A stretch of DNA of 64,000 bases from Planctomycetota bacterium (GTDB taxonomy: Bacteria > Planctomycetota > UBA1135 > UBA2386). The number at the start of each line of letters is the position of its first letter. Positions within the stretch are counted from its first letter, which is position 1. The stretch spans positions 3,375,501 to 3,439,500 of the forward strand of contig JADJWQ010000006.1 of NCBI GenBank assembly GCA_016716265.1, in the 5' to 3' direction. The notes under the pieces were generated by a model. That model saw only the letters and a program-made list of their open reading frames with translations. It had not been told where the DNA came from and did not search any database. A program made the translations under genes and the position numbers. Of the stretch, positions 25,504-33,150 are shown in pieces.

Positions 25504-26541
25504 GTGCAGACGATGAGAGCCGCGGTCGTCGAGAGCCACGGCGGCCCCGAGCAGATCCGCCTCGCGACCCGCGAGCTGCCGCAGCCGGGTCCGGGCGAGC
25601 TGCGCATCCGCGTGCGCGCCGCCGGGCTCAACCACCTCGACACCTGGGTGCGCCGCGGCGTGCCGGGCCACACGTTCCCGCTGCCGCTCGTGCTCGGTTC
25701 GGACGGCGCCGGCATCGTCGACGCGGTCGGCGCGGGCGTGCGGTCCGCGCGAATCGGTGACGAGATCGTGCTGCTGCCGGGCGTGTCGTGCGGCGTCTGC
25801 GCCGCGTGTCTCGCCGGCGAGGACCCGCTGTGCGCCGACTACGCGATCCTCGGCGAGGCGCGCGACGGCACCTGCGCCGACTACGTCGTCGTGCCGGCGG
25901 CGAACGTCGCACCGAAGCCGACCAACCTGTCGTTCGCCGAGGCGGCCGCGATGCCACTCGTGTTCCAGACCGCCTGGTCGATGCTGGTCCGCAAGGCCGC
26001 CGTGCGACCGGGCGAGACGGTGCTCGTGCATGCCGGTGGCTCGGGCGTCGGCAGTGCCGCGATCCAGATCGCGAAGCTGTTCGGCGCCCGCGTCCTGGCG
26101 ACCGCCGGCAGTGCGGAGAAATGCGCGCGGGCGATCGACCTCGGTGCCGACCACGCGATCGACTACCGCGCCGAGGACTTCGCGAAGGCGGTGCGCCGCC
26201 TGACCGGTGGCGCCGGCGTCGACGTCGTGATCGAGCACGTCGGTGCCGCCACCTTCGACGGCAGCCTACGCGCACTCCGGCGCGGCGGCCGCCTCGTCAC
26301 CTGCGGAGCGACGACCGGCGGCGACGTCGGCATCTCGCTGCACCGCGTGTTCTTCAAGAACCTCTCGATCCTCGGCAACACGATGGGCCGCAAGGACGAC
26401 CTGCTGAGGGTTCTGCAGCTCGCCGATGCCGGCCGGCTACGGCCGGTGCTCGCACGGACGCTGCCGCTCGCCGAGCTGCGCGAGGCGCACCGGCTGCTCG
26501 AGCAGCGGCAGGTGTTCGGCAAGCTCGTGGTCGAGCCGTAG
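25504..26541 (+). CDS. zinc-type medium-chain quinone oxidoreductase/alcohol dehydrogenase
   Basis: A 345-aa MDR-superfamily enzyme. The GroES-like part has GLNHLDTW in place of the usual catalytic-zinc Cys, while the structural-zinc motif is intact (CGVCAACLAGEDPLC, C-x2-C-x2-C-x7-C). The Rossmann part has HAGGSGVGSAAIQIAK (NADPH-binding AxxGxGxxA type) and a late FFKNLSILGNTMG segment. NADPH-dependent reduction of a quinone or enone is likely. The GTG is preferred because of the GAGGAG spacing; ATG three codons on is the alternative. It begins a three-gene run with enoyl-CoA hydratase and 3-hydroxyacyl-CoA dehydrogenase, suggesting a role in acyl-CoA metabolism. Confidence 0.85.
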   Translation: MQTMRAAVVESHGGPEQIRLATRELPQPGPGELRIRVRAAGLNHLDTWVRRGVPGHTFPLPLVLGSDGAGIVDAVGAGVRSARIGDEIVLLPGVSCGVCAACLAGEDPLCADYAILGEARDGTCADYVVVPAANVAPKPTNLSFAEAAAMPLVFQTAWSMLVRKAAVRPGETVLVHAGGSGVGSAAIQIAKLFGARVLATAGSAEKCARAIDLGADHAIDYRAEDFAKAVRRLTGGAGVDVVIEHVGAATFDGSLRALRRGGRLVTCGATTGGDVGISLHRVFFKNLSILGNTMGRKDDLLRVLQLADAGRLRPVLARTLPLAELREAHRLLEQRQVFGKLVVEP

Positions 26542-26553
26542 CCCCCCGGGGGA

Positions 26554-27333
26554 ATGGACACCGCCATGACCGACACGACCTCCAGCACGCTGCTCGAGCG
26601 CCGCGACCGGATCGCGATCGTCACGCTCCACGCACCGGCCCGCCGCAATGCGATCGACAAGGCGATGGTCGACTCGCTGCATTCGCGACTCGACGAGCTC
26701 CAGGGCGATCGGGAGCTGGTCGCCCTGATCGTCACCGGTGCAGGCGACAAGGCGTTCGCCGCCGGCGCCGACATCGCGCAGCTCCAGGAGCGCCGGGCGC
26801 CCGACGCGCTCGCCGCGATCAACTCGAGCCTGTTCAAGCGCGTCGAGGACTTCCCGGTCCCCGTCATCGCCGCGATCCGCGGCTTCTGTCTCGGCGGCGG
26901 CTGCGAGCTCGCGCTGGCCTGCGACCTGCGGGTCGCCGGCGCAGGCAGCCGGCTCGGCCAGCCCGAGGTGTCGCTCGGCATCATCCCGGCGGCGGGCGGC
27001 ACCTACCGGCTGCCACGGCTCGTCGGGCTCGGCATCGCGCGAGAGCTGGTCTACACGGGCCGCATCGTCGACGCGCAGGAGGCGCTCCGCATCGGTCTCG
27101 TCAACCGCGTCGTGCCCGACCACGAGGTGCTCGACGCCTCATTGCAGCTCGCCGGCGAGATCGCGAAGAACGGCCCGCTCGCCGTGCGCCTCGCGAAATC
27201 GACGATGAACGCCCTCGCGCGCGCCAACGAGGGCCTCGCGGTGACGCTCGAGAGCACGGCACAGGCGATCCTGTTCGAGAGCGCCGACAAGCTCGCACGC
27301 ATGCAGGCGTTCCTCGATCGCAAGAAGTCCTGA
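26554..27333 (+). CDS. enoyl-CoA hydratase/isomerase family protein
   Basis: A 259-aa crotonase-fold enzyme (slightly less if it starts at the second ATG, 26566). Oxyanion-hole segments are AAGADIAQL and GFCLGGGCELALACD. Both catalytic glutamates of enoyl-CoA hydratase are conserved, one in GGGCE and one in GQPEVSLG, followed by GIIPAAGGTYRLPR. It should hydrate trans-2-enoyl-CoA to (3S)-3-hydroxyacyl-CoA. It begins 12 bp after the upstream gene; the GGGGGA upstream spaces better to 26566. The next gene provides the following NAD-dependent oxidation. Confidence 0.88.
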   Translation: MDTAMTDTTSSTLLERRDRIAIVTLHAPARRNAIDKAMVDSLHSRLDELQGDRELVALIVTGAGDKAFAAGADIAQLQERRAPDALAAINSSLFKRVEDFPVPVIAAIRGFCLGGGCELALACDLRVAGAGSRLGQPEVSLGIIPAAGGTYRLPRLVGLGIARELVYTGRIVDAQEALRIGLVNRVVPDHEVLDASLQLAGEIAKNGPLAVRLAKSTMNALARANEGLAVTLESTAQAILFESADKLARMQAFLDRKKS

Positions 27334-27362
27334 CCCCGACGCCGCACCGACCACGCTCCCGC

Positions 27363-28301
27363 ATGACCGATCCCAAGACGACCAGTCCGATGACGACCAA
27401 TCCGAGAAATGGCTCCGACGATGCCGGCCCGAACGCGCCCGGCCACGGCTTCGCTCGCGTCACCGTGATCGGCAGCGGCACGATGGGTTCCGGCATCGCC
27501 CAGGTGTGCGCGCAGAGCGGCGCGCAGGTCGTGCTGGCCGACGTGGCCGCCGACCGGGTCGAGGCGGGTCTCGCCACGATCCTGCGCTTCCTCGACAAGG
27601 GCATCGAGCGCGGCAAGGTCACGCCGAGCGAGCGCGACGCGACGATGGCCCGCATCACCACGGCGACCGACGCGGCCGCGGCGGCGAGCGAGGCGGACCT
27701 CGTGATCGAGGCGGTGCCCGAGAACCTCGACCTGAAGCGGCGGATCTTCACCGACGTCGCGGCGCGCTGCCGGCCGGACGCCGTGCTCGCGACCAACACG
27801 TCGTCGCTGTCCCTCGCCGCGATCTTCGCGGGGCTGCCGCAGCCGGAGCGCTGCATCGGCATGCACTTCTTCAATCCGGTCCCGATCATGGCGCTGCTCG
27901 AGATCGTCACGCCGGCGGCGACCGACGACGCCGTCGTGCAGCGCGTCCGCGCCTATGCCTCGGCGCTGCAGAAGGAGCCGATCGTCGTGCGCGACAGCCC
28001 CGGCTTCGCGACGTCGCGCCTCGGCGTCTGCATCGGCCTCGAGGCGATCCGCATGGTCGAGCAGGGCGTCGCGTCGGCGGCCGACATCGACAAGGCGATG
28101 GAGCTCGGCTACCGGCATCCGATGGGCCCGCTGCGCCTGACCGATCTCGTCGGCCTCGACGTGCGCCTCGCGATCGCCGAGTACCTGTGCAGGGAGCTGC
28201 CGAGCCCGGTGTTCGAGCCACCGCAGCTGTTGCGCGACAAGGTCGCGCGCGGCGAGCTCGGCAAGAAGTCCGGCAAGGGCTTCTACGACTGGACGGAGTG
28301 A
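27363..28301 (+). CDS. 3-hydroxyacyl-CoA (3-hydroxybutyryl-CoA) dehydrogenase
   Basis: A 312-aa enzyme. After a 30-residue polar N-terminal tail the Rossmann motif is GSGTMGSGIAQV. Catalytic residues are in HFFNPVPIM (His) and ATNTSSL, with AVPENLDLKRRIF, DSPGFATSRLG (the NRxPGF-like turn) and the C-terminal GKKSGKGFYDW. Single-domain length matches the PaaH/Hbd group. It should oxidise (3S)-3-hydroxyacyl-CoA with NAD. The start is uncertain: a second Met lies at codon 10 and no ribosome-binding site is clear. It lies 29 bp after the hydratase gene. A thiolase is not adjacent. Confidence 0.9.
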   Translation: MTDPKTTSPMTTNPRNGSDDAGPNAPGHGFARVTVIGSGTMGSGIAQVCAQSGAQVVLADVAADRVEAGLATILRFLDKGIERGKVTPSERDATMARITTATDAAAAASEADLVIEAVPENLDLKRRIFTDVAARCRPDAVLATNTSSLSLAAIFAGLPQPERCIGMHFFNPVPIMALLEIVTPAATDDAVVQRVRAYASALQKEPIVVRDSPGFATSRLGVCIGLEAIRMVEQGVASAADIDKAMELGYRHPMGPLRLTDLVGLDVRLAIAEYLCRELPSPVFEPPQLLRDKVARGELGKKSGKGFYDWTE

Positions 28302-28426
28302 GCGGCAGCCAGGCGGCCGACCGGGGGAAGCCCCGAGAAACGGCGTTCCGGCAGCAGACGTTGTCCGGCCCGCGCCCGCCCCGTGCCGCTCGTGGTGTGA
28401 TTCAGAGGTTCGGGGCACTTGCGGGT

Positions 28427-28432
28427 GAGGGA
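28427..28432 (+). promoter_or_regulatory. Shine-Dalgarno deciding the start at 28440
   Basis: AGGGAG with 7 nt to ATG 28440. It rules out a longer TTG-initiated frame beginning at 28419, which would place the site inside the coding sequence. Confidence 0.6.
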
Positions 28433-28439
28433 GTTCCCC

Positions 28440-31400
28440 ATGCGCTCGCCGTCGATCACCTGTCTCACCGTTGGCTGCGCGCTCGTCGCGCCGTTGGGAT
28501 GCGCCGTGATGGCCCAGTCCCCGGCGGGGCCCGAGCTCGTGCTCGACATCAACGCCGTGCCGACCCAGGCCAATCCACCGTCGTCGCCCGACGGTTTCGT
28601 CCGGCTGGGTACGACGATTCTCTGCGCCGCGTCGGCCGACGGCCTCGGTCGGGAGCTCTGGGCCATCGATGCCGGCGCGAGCGAGGCGCGCCTCGTCGCC
28701 GACCTGTGGCCGGGACCCGCGTCGGGCGCTCCGCTGTGGATCACGGTCCATGCCGGGGCCGTGTGGTTCTCCGCGGACGACGGCACCCACGGCCGCGAGC
28801 TGTGGCGTAGCGATGGGACGCCAGCAGGCACGGCGCTGGTCGCGGACCTGGAGCCCGGCAGCGCCAGTGGCGCGCCGCGGGACCTGCTGCCGCTCGGCGA
28901 CTGGCTCGTGTTCGGCGCCGCCACGTCGGCGACCGGCGACGAGCTGTGGCGCAGCGATGGCACCGCTGCCGGCACGGCACCGATCGTCGATCTCGTACCC
29001 GGTCCACAAGGCAGCGGTCCCGGCTACTTCGCGCCGAGCGGAGGCGAGCTGTGGTTCCGCGCGCGAACCCCAGCCGGTCTCGACGGCATCTACGCGACCG
29101 ACGGCACGGCCGCTGGGACGCGACTCGTCCACACGTTCGGGTCGATCGAGGCGCTCGCCTGGGCGAACCGGTGGCTCCTGATCGCCGCCGACGACGGCAC
29201 GCACGGAGTGGAGCTGTGGCGCAGCGACGGCACACCCGGCAGTGCGATGCTCGTCTTCGACTGCAATCCGGGCGCGGCGCACGCGAGACCGGACGACATC
29301 ACCACATTTGCGGGCGGTGCGGTGTTCGTCGCGGACGACGGCGTGCACGGCCGCGAGCCGTGGGTCACCGACGGCACGCCGACCGGCACCCGACTGCTCG
29401 CCGACGTCCGTCCAGGTCCGGCCGCTGCCGACGCGCGACTGCCGATCGCGGTCGGCGCGCGCGTCGTGTTCGTCGCGGACGACGGTACGCACGGGCGCGA
29501 GCCGTGGGTGACGGACGGAACCCCCTCCTACACCGGCCTGCTCGCCGACCTCGCTCCCGGGCCGACCTCCGGCGGGCCGGTCGACCGGCCCGCACTGCTC
29601 GCCGACGGCCGCGCGATCTTCCGCGGCTATCATCCGAGCGAGGGCTACGAGCCGTGGGTGACCGACGGCACCGGCGCCGGCACGGCATTGCTCGACGCTG
29701 TGCGACCGGGGAATCTGTCGTCCGGCGCATGGGCGTTCACGCGCGTCGGCGATGTCGTCGCGTTCGCCGCAGACGACGGCGTGCACGGCAGCGAGCCGTG
29801 GGTCACCGACGGCACGCTTCCCAATACCCGACTGCTGGTCGACCTGTATCGCCCGGCACCGCCGACCGGCGACGGCGCAGTGGATCGGCTCGTCGACGTC
29901 GACGGCGTCGCCTGGTTCGCCGCGAGCGACGGCGTGCACGGCGTCGAGCCGTGGCGGAGCGACGGCACCGCCGCCGGCACGTGGATGATCGCCGACCTCG
30001 CGCCGGGTGCCGCCGACAGCGATCCCGCCAACTTCGCGGTCGTCGGGCGGCGCGTGTTCTTCGACGCGCGCCTGACGTCGACGACCTGGTGGCTATGGTG
30101 CAGCGACGGCACGCCGGCCGGGACGATCCCGCTGCGCGCGATCGGGTCGAGTCCCCGCTCGCTGCTCGGCGTCGCGCTCGGCGACCGCTACGTGTTCCCG
30201 GCCTACGACAACGGCACCGGGGTCGAGCTGTACGTCAGCGACGGCACACCGGCCGGCACGACACTGCTCGTCGATCTGCTGCCGGGGGCCGCCGGCTTCG
30301 TCAGCTCGCTCGTGCGCGTCGGCAGCCTCGCGTTCGGCGTCGGCAGCGACCGCCAGCTGCACGTGTCGGACGGCACCGCCGCCGGGACCGCCACCGTGCC
30401 GCGGAACCTCGGCGGCAGCTTCCACGCGCTCGCCGCATGCCGCGGTCGCGCGGTCGTCAGCACCGGCGACCACGGCGAGCTCCTGTGGGCGAGCGACGGC
30501 AGCGCCGCCGACACCGTGCTGATCCGGTCGTTCGCGATCGGCTCGGGGCAGCTGGTCGCGAGCCAGGGGCGGGTGTTCCTGCAGGCCGCGGACGGCGCGA
30601 GCGGCTACGAGCTGTGGGTGACGGACGGCAGCGCCGCCGGCACGAGCTCGCTCGCCGCGATCAGTCCACTCGCGAGCGCCGCGGTCGACCGGCCGCTCGC
30701 CGCGTTCCGCGCCGGTGTGCTGTTCCAGGGGCGCACGGCGACGACCGGCACGGAGCCGTGGTTCAGCGACGGCACGCCGGCCGGCACCGTCGCGCTCGGC
30801 GATCTGGAGCCCGGGGCGACGGGGTCGGTCCCGTACGCCTTCACCGCGGCCGGCACGCGCCACGCCTACTTCTCCGCGTGGACCAGCGCCGTCGGCCGCG
30901 AGCTGTGGGAGACGGACGGGACGGCCGCCGGCACTCGCCTGGTCGCGGACCTGCGACCGGGTAGCGAGACGCTCGGCCCCCGCGCGCTCGTACACTCGGG
31001 TGGCCGATTGCTGTTCGCCGCCGACGATGGCGTGCACGGCTATGAGCCCTGGCGACTGGACGTCGGCGCGTCGGCACAGTGCATGGGTGTCGGTCACGGC
31101 AATTCGACGCCACCGACATTGAGGGCCGACGACCCGGTGCTCGGCACCTTGGGGTGGCTCAGGCTCGGCGATGTCCCGCCGCGATGTGTCGGGCTCGTGA
31201 TGCTCGGCCTCCGATCGCCGCGCATCGAGCTCGGCAGCACGCTGGAGATCTGGGTCGACCTGGGCCAGGGGATCGTGCTGGTGGACGTCGCGACACCACC
31301 CGCCGGCGGTGGCGCGTTGCTCCCGTTGCCGATCCCGAACGACCCGGTGCTCGCCGGCCTGCCACTGGCGGCCCAGGCGCTGTACGGCCCGACCGGCCGT

Positions 31401-31454
31401 CCGCCGCTGGCGATCGACGCCAGCAACGGCGCGTGGCTCTGGCTCGGGCGCTGA
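28440..31454 (+). CDS. secreted ELWxxDGT-repeat protein (copy 2)
   Basis: A 1004-aa protein with a signal peptide (MRSPSITCLTVGCALVAPLGCAVMAQ); the internal Cys is not in a clean lipobox. About 18 repeats of the ELW/EPW-x-x-DGT-x-x-GT type follow (ELWRSDGTPAGT, EPWVTDGTPTGT, ELYVSDGTPAGT). The last 130 residues are the shared C-terminal module (GLRSP, LPIPNDPVLAG) ending WLWLGR. It is a full-length paralogue of the gene at 19638, but its upstream DNA lacks the 58-bp element, so regulation probably differs. It follows the CoA cluster by about 140 bp and is likely a separate unit. Confidence 0.82.
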   Translation: MRSPSITCLTVGCALVAPLGCAVMAQSPAGPELVLDINAVPTQANPPSSPDGFVRLGTTILCAASADGLGRELWAIDAGASEARLVADLWPGPASGAPLWITVHAGAVWFSADDGTHGRELWRSDGTPAGTALVADLEPGSASGAPRDLLPLGDWLVFGAATSATGDELWRSDGTAAGTAPIVDLVPGPQGSGPGYFAPSGGELWFRARTPAGLDGIYATDGTAAGTRLVHTFGSIEALAWANRWLLIAADDGTHGVELWRSDGTPGSAMLVFDCNPGAAHARPDDITTFAGGAVFVADDGVHGREPWVTDGTPTGTRLLADVRPGPAAADARLPIAVGARVVFVADDGTHGREPWVTDGTPSYTGLLADLAPGPTSGGPVDRPALLADGRAIFRGYHPSEGYEPWVTDGTGAGTALLDAVRPGNLSSGAWAFTRVGDVVAFAADDGVHGSEPWVTDGTLPNTRLLVDLYRPAPPTGDGAVDRLVDVDGVAWFAASDGVHGVEPWRSDGTAAGTWMIADLAPGAADSDPANFAVVGRRVFFDARLTSTTWWLWCSDGTPAGTIPLRAIGSSPRSLLGVALGDRYVFPAYDNGTGVELYVSDGTPAGTTLLVDLLPGAAGFVSSLVRVGSLAFGVGSDRQLHVSDGTAAGTATVPRNLGGSFHALAACRGRAVVSTGDHGELLWASDGSAADTVLIRSFAIGSGQLVASQGRVFLQAADGASGYELWVTDGSAAGTSSLAAISPLASAAVDRPLAAFRAGVLFQGRTATTGTEPWFSDGTPAGTVALGDLEPGATGSVPYAFTAAGTRHAYFSAWTSAVGRELWETDGTAAGTRLVADLRPGSETLGPRALVHSGGRLLFAADDGVHGYEPWRLDVGASAQCMGVGHGNSTPPTLRADDPVLGTLGWLRLGDVPPRCVGLVMLGLRSPRIELGSTLEIWVDLGQGIVLVDVATPPAGGGALLPLPIPNDPVLAGLPLAAQALYGPTGRPPLAIDASNGAWLWLGR

Positions 31455-31462
31455 AGCGGGCG

Positions 31463-31858
31463 TCACGGCCGCATGCCGACGCGCACCGCGACCACCCGCT
31501 CGCCGGTCGCGTCGAGCACCTCCAGGCGGTAGCCGCGCGCGCCGGGCAGCGGCTCGTAGAACAGCAGGTCGGTCTCCAGGTCGACGCTCCCGAAGGGCGC
31601 TCCGGTGTCGGGATTGAGCGGGACGGTCGGCAGGTCGCCGCTGGCGTGCAGCCACAGTGCGAGCTCCGCGCCGCCGAGCGAGGGGACGTCCGGACAGCGA
31701 CCGGTGCGCGCGAGCTGCGCGTCGAGCGCGTCGCCCAGCTCGCGCACCGCGCGGTCGGCCAGCAGCTGCCGCCGCAGCGCGCGGGCCGGGCCGTGCAGCA
31801 CGGCGAGCGCGCAGGCGGCGAGCAGTGCGACGGCGGCGACCCGACCGGCGCGCTTCAC
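31463..31858 (-). CDS. small exported protein, pseudopilin-like C-terminal half
   Basis: A 131-aa protein starting with GTG, whose codon overlaps the TGA of the NosR-like gene (GTGA), so translation is coupled. It has one N-terminal hydrophobic helix (VAAVALLAACALAVLHG) and a soluble part with LPTVPLNPDTGAPFGS and YRLEVLDATGER, a pattern reminiscent of type II secretion pseudopilins. A classical prepilin peptidase site (G|FTLIE) is not visible, so the pilin comparison is tentative. It is the third gene of the FAD/NosR-like operon and may assist export or assembly. Confidence 0.6.
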   Translation of the reverse strand: MKRAGRVAAVALLAACALAVLHGPARALRRQLLADRAVRELGDALDAQLARTGRCPDVPSLGGAELALWLHASGDLPTVPLNPDTGAPFGSVDLETDLLFYEPLPGARGYRLEVLDATGERVVAVRVGMRP

Positions 31859-33150
31859 AGCGCGACCTCCATGAGCGCAGCCCGCAGCGCGTCTCGGCCG
31901 AGCCACGCGAGCAGCGCGACCAGCAGCACGGTCGCGAGCAGCAGGTCGCTGCGGCGGAGCCGCGGCGCGCCGCGCGCGCGCGTCGCCGGCAGCGCGAGCA
32001 GCTGACCGGTCGCACAGCCGAACCGGCAGTAGGCCATCGGCTCGACGGCGGCGGCGGCGAGGCCGGCGGCGGCGATCGCGACCGACGCCGCTGCGCCCGC
32101 CCCCAGCAGCCATGCATCGAATGCCTCGATCGACGCGAGGTCGAGCGGCAGCCCGGTCACCAGCGCGAACGTCGCGGTGAGCAGCAGCGTGGCCGGCAAT
32201 GCGATCAGTGCGAAACGCAGCGGTTCGGGGAGCCGCCGACGGCGCAGGCGTCCGCGCGTGGCGCGCGCGAGCCATTCCTGCAGCGCGCCGTGCGGACACA
32301 CGTGCGCGCAATACGGCGATCGGCCGGTCGCCCAGGGCACCAGCAGCGCCGTGGCCGCGAGCAGCGCGAGCCCGGGCGCGCGCCACCACGGCAGCCCATG
32401 GAGCGCGAACCCGGTGGACAGCGACAGCGCGAGCAGCTCGCCTGACGCGACGCCTAGCCAGGCGACTGCGGCGATGCGGAACACCACGCGAGCGCGCCTC
32501 GCACGGCGGAGGAACGCGAGCACGACGCCACCGACGGCGAAGCCGGCGAGCGCGAGGTCGCGCCAGGAGACGGCGCTCGGCGCCTCGACCCGCGCCTCGC
32601 CGAACGCACCGGCGAGGCGGGCGCCGATCGCGTCGACGGCGGCCGCGCTGGTCCGCGTCGCGCCCGACACGCCGTCGATGCGGAGCTCGGCGGCCGTGCG
32701 GCCGGCCAGCTCCGCCGCCGGCCGCCCGGCGAGACCCCGCCAGAAGCCGACGGCAGCGACGACGTCCGCGACGTGCTCCGGCGTATCGGCGCTGCGCCGG
32801 ATACGCGCACCGGCGACGCGCCCCGCCACATCGACTGCCACCAGCACCTCGGTCGGCCCCGCATAGCCGATCACGCGATCGCCGGCCGGCGCCGTCGTCA
32901 GCGCGCTGCCGAGCACGCCGCCCGCCGCGTCGCGGACGAGCTGGCCGAGCGGCCCGACCACGGGGTCGAGCGCCGCGGCACCGGGCAGCAGCGGCGCGAC
33001 CTCGCGGAGCGCCAACGGCATCGGCGCGGTCAGCCGGTCCGCACGCTGCCCCGCGGCGACCAGTGCGCCGATCGCGAGCACGGCGCCGAGACGCCACGCG
33101 CGCACGAGCAGATGGCGTAGCAGCTCGCCGTGGACCAGCGGTGCCCGCAT
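31855..33150 (-). CDS. NosR/NapH-like FMN-binding membrane electron-transfer protein
   Basis: A 431-aa membrane protein. The N-terminal periplasmic FMN_bind domain carries DGVSGATRTS (159-168), the D-x-x-S/T-G-A-T flavinylation motif with Thr165 as the expected site for ApbE-type FMN attachment. About six transmembrane helices follow, with two CxxxC motifs, C281AHVC285P and C375RFGC379, as in the membrane Fe-S part of NosR/NapH. The C-terminal bicluster ferredoxin domain of full NosR is absent. It should move electrons between the quinone pool or cytosol and a periplasmic partner. Its ATG overlaps the stop of the FAD oxidoreductase gene (TGATG), and its own stop overlaps the next start. Confidence 0.8.
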   Translation of the reverse strand: MRAPLVHGELLRHLLVRAWRLGAVLAIGALVAAGQRADRLTAPMPLALREVAPLLPGAAALDPVVGPLGQLVRDAAGGVLGSALTTAPAGDRVIGYAGPTEVLVAVDVAGRVAGARIRRSADTPEHVADVVAAVGFWRGLAGRPAAELAGRTAAELRIDGVSGATRTSAAAVDAIGARLAGAFGEARVEAPSAVSWRDLALAGFAVGGVVLAFLRRARRARVVFRIAAVAWLGVASGELLALSLSTGFALHGLPWWRAPGLALLAATALLVPWATGRSPYCAHVCPHGALQEWLARATRGRLRRRRLPEPLRFALIALPATLLLTATFALVTGLPLDLASIEAFDAWLLGAGAAASVAIAAAGLAAAAVEPMAYCRFGCATGQLLALPATRARGAPRLRRSDLLLATVLLVALLAWLGRDALRAALMEVAL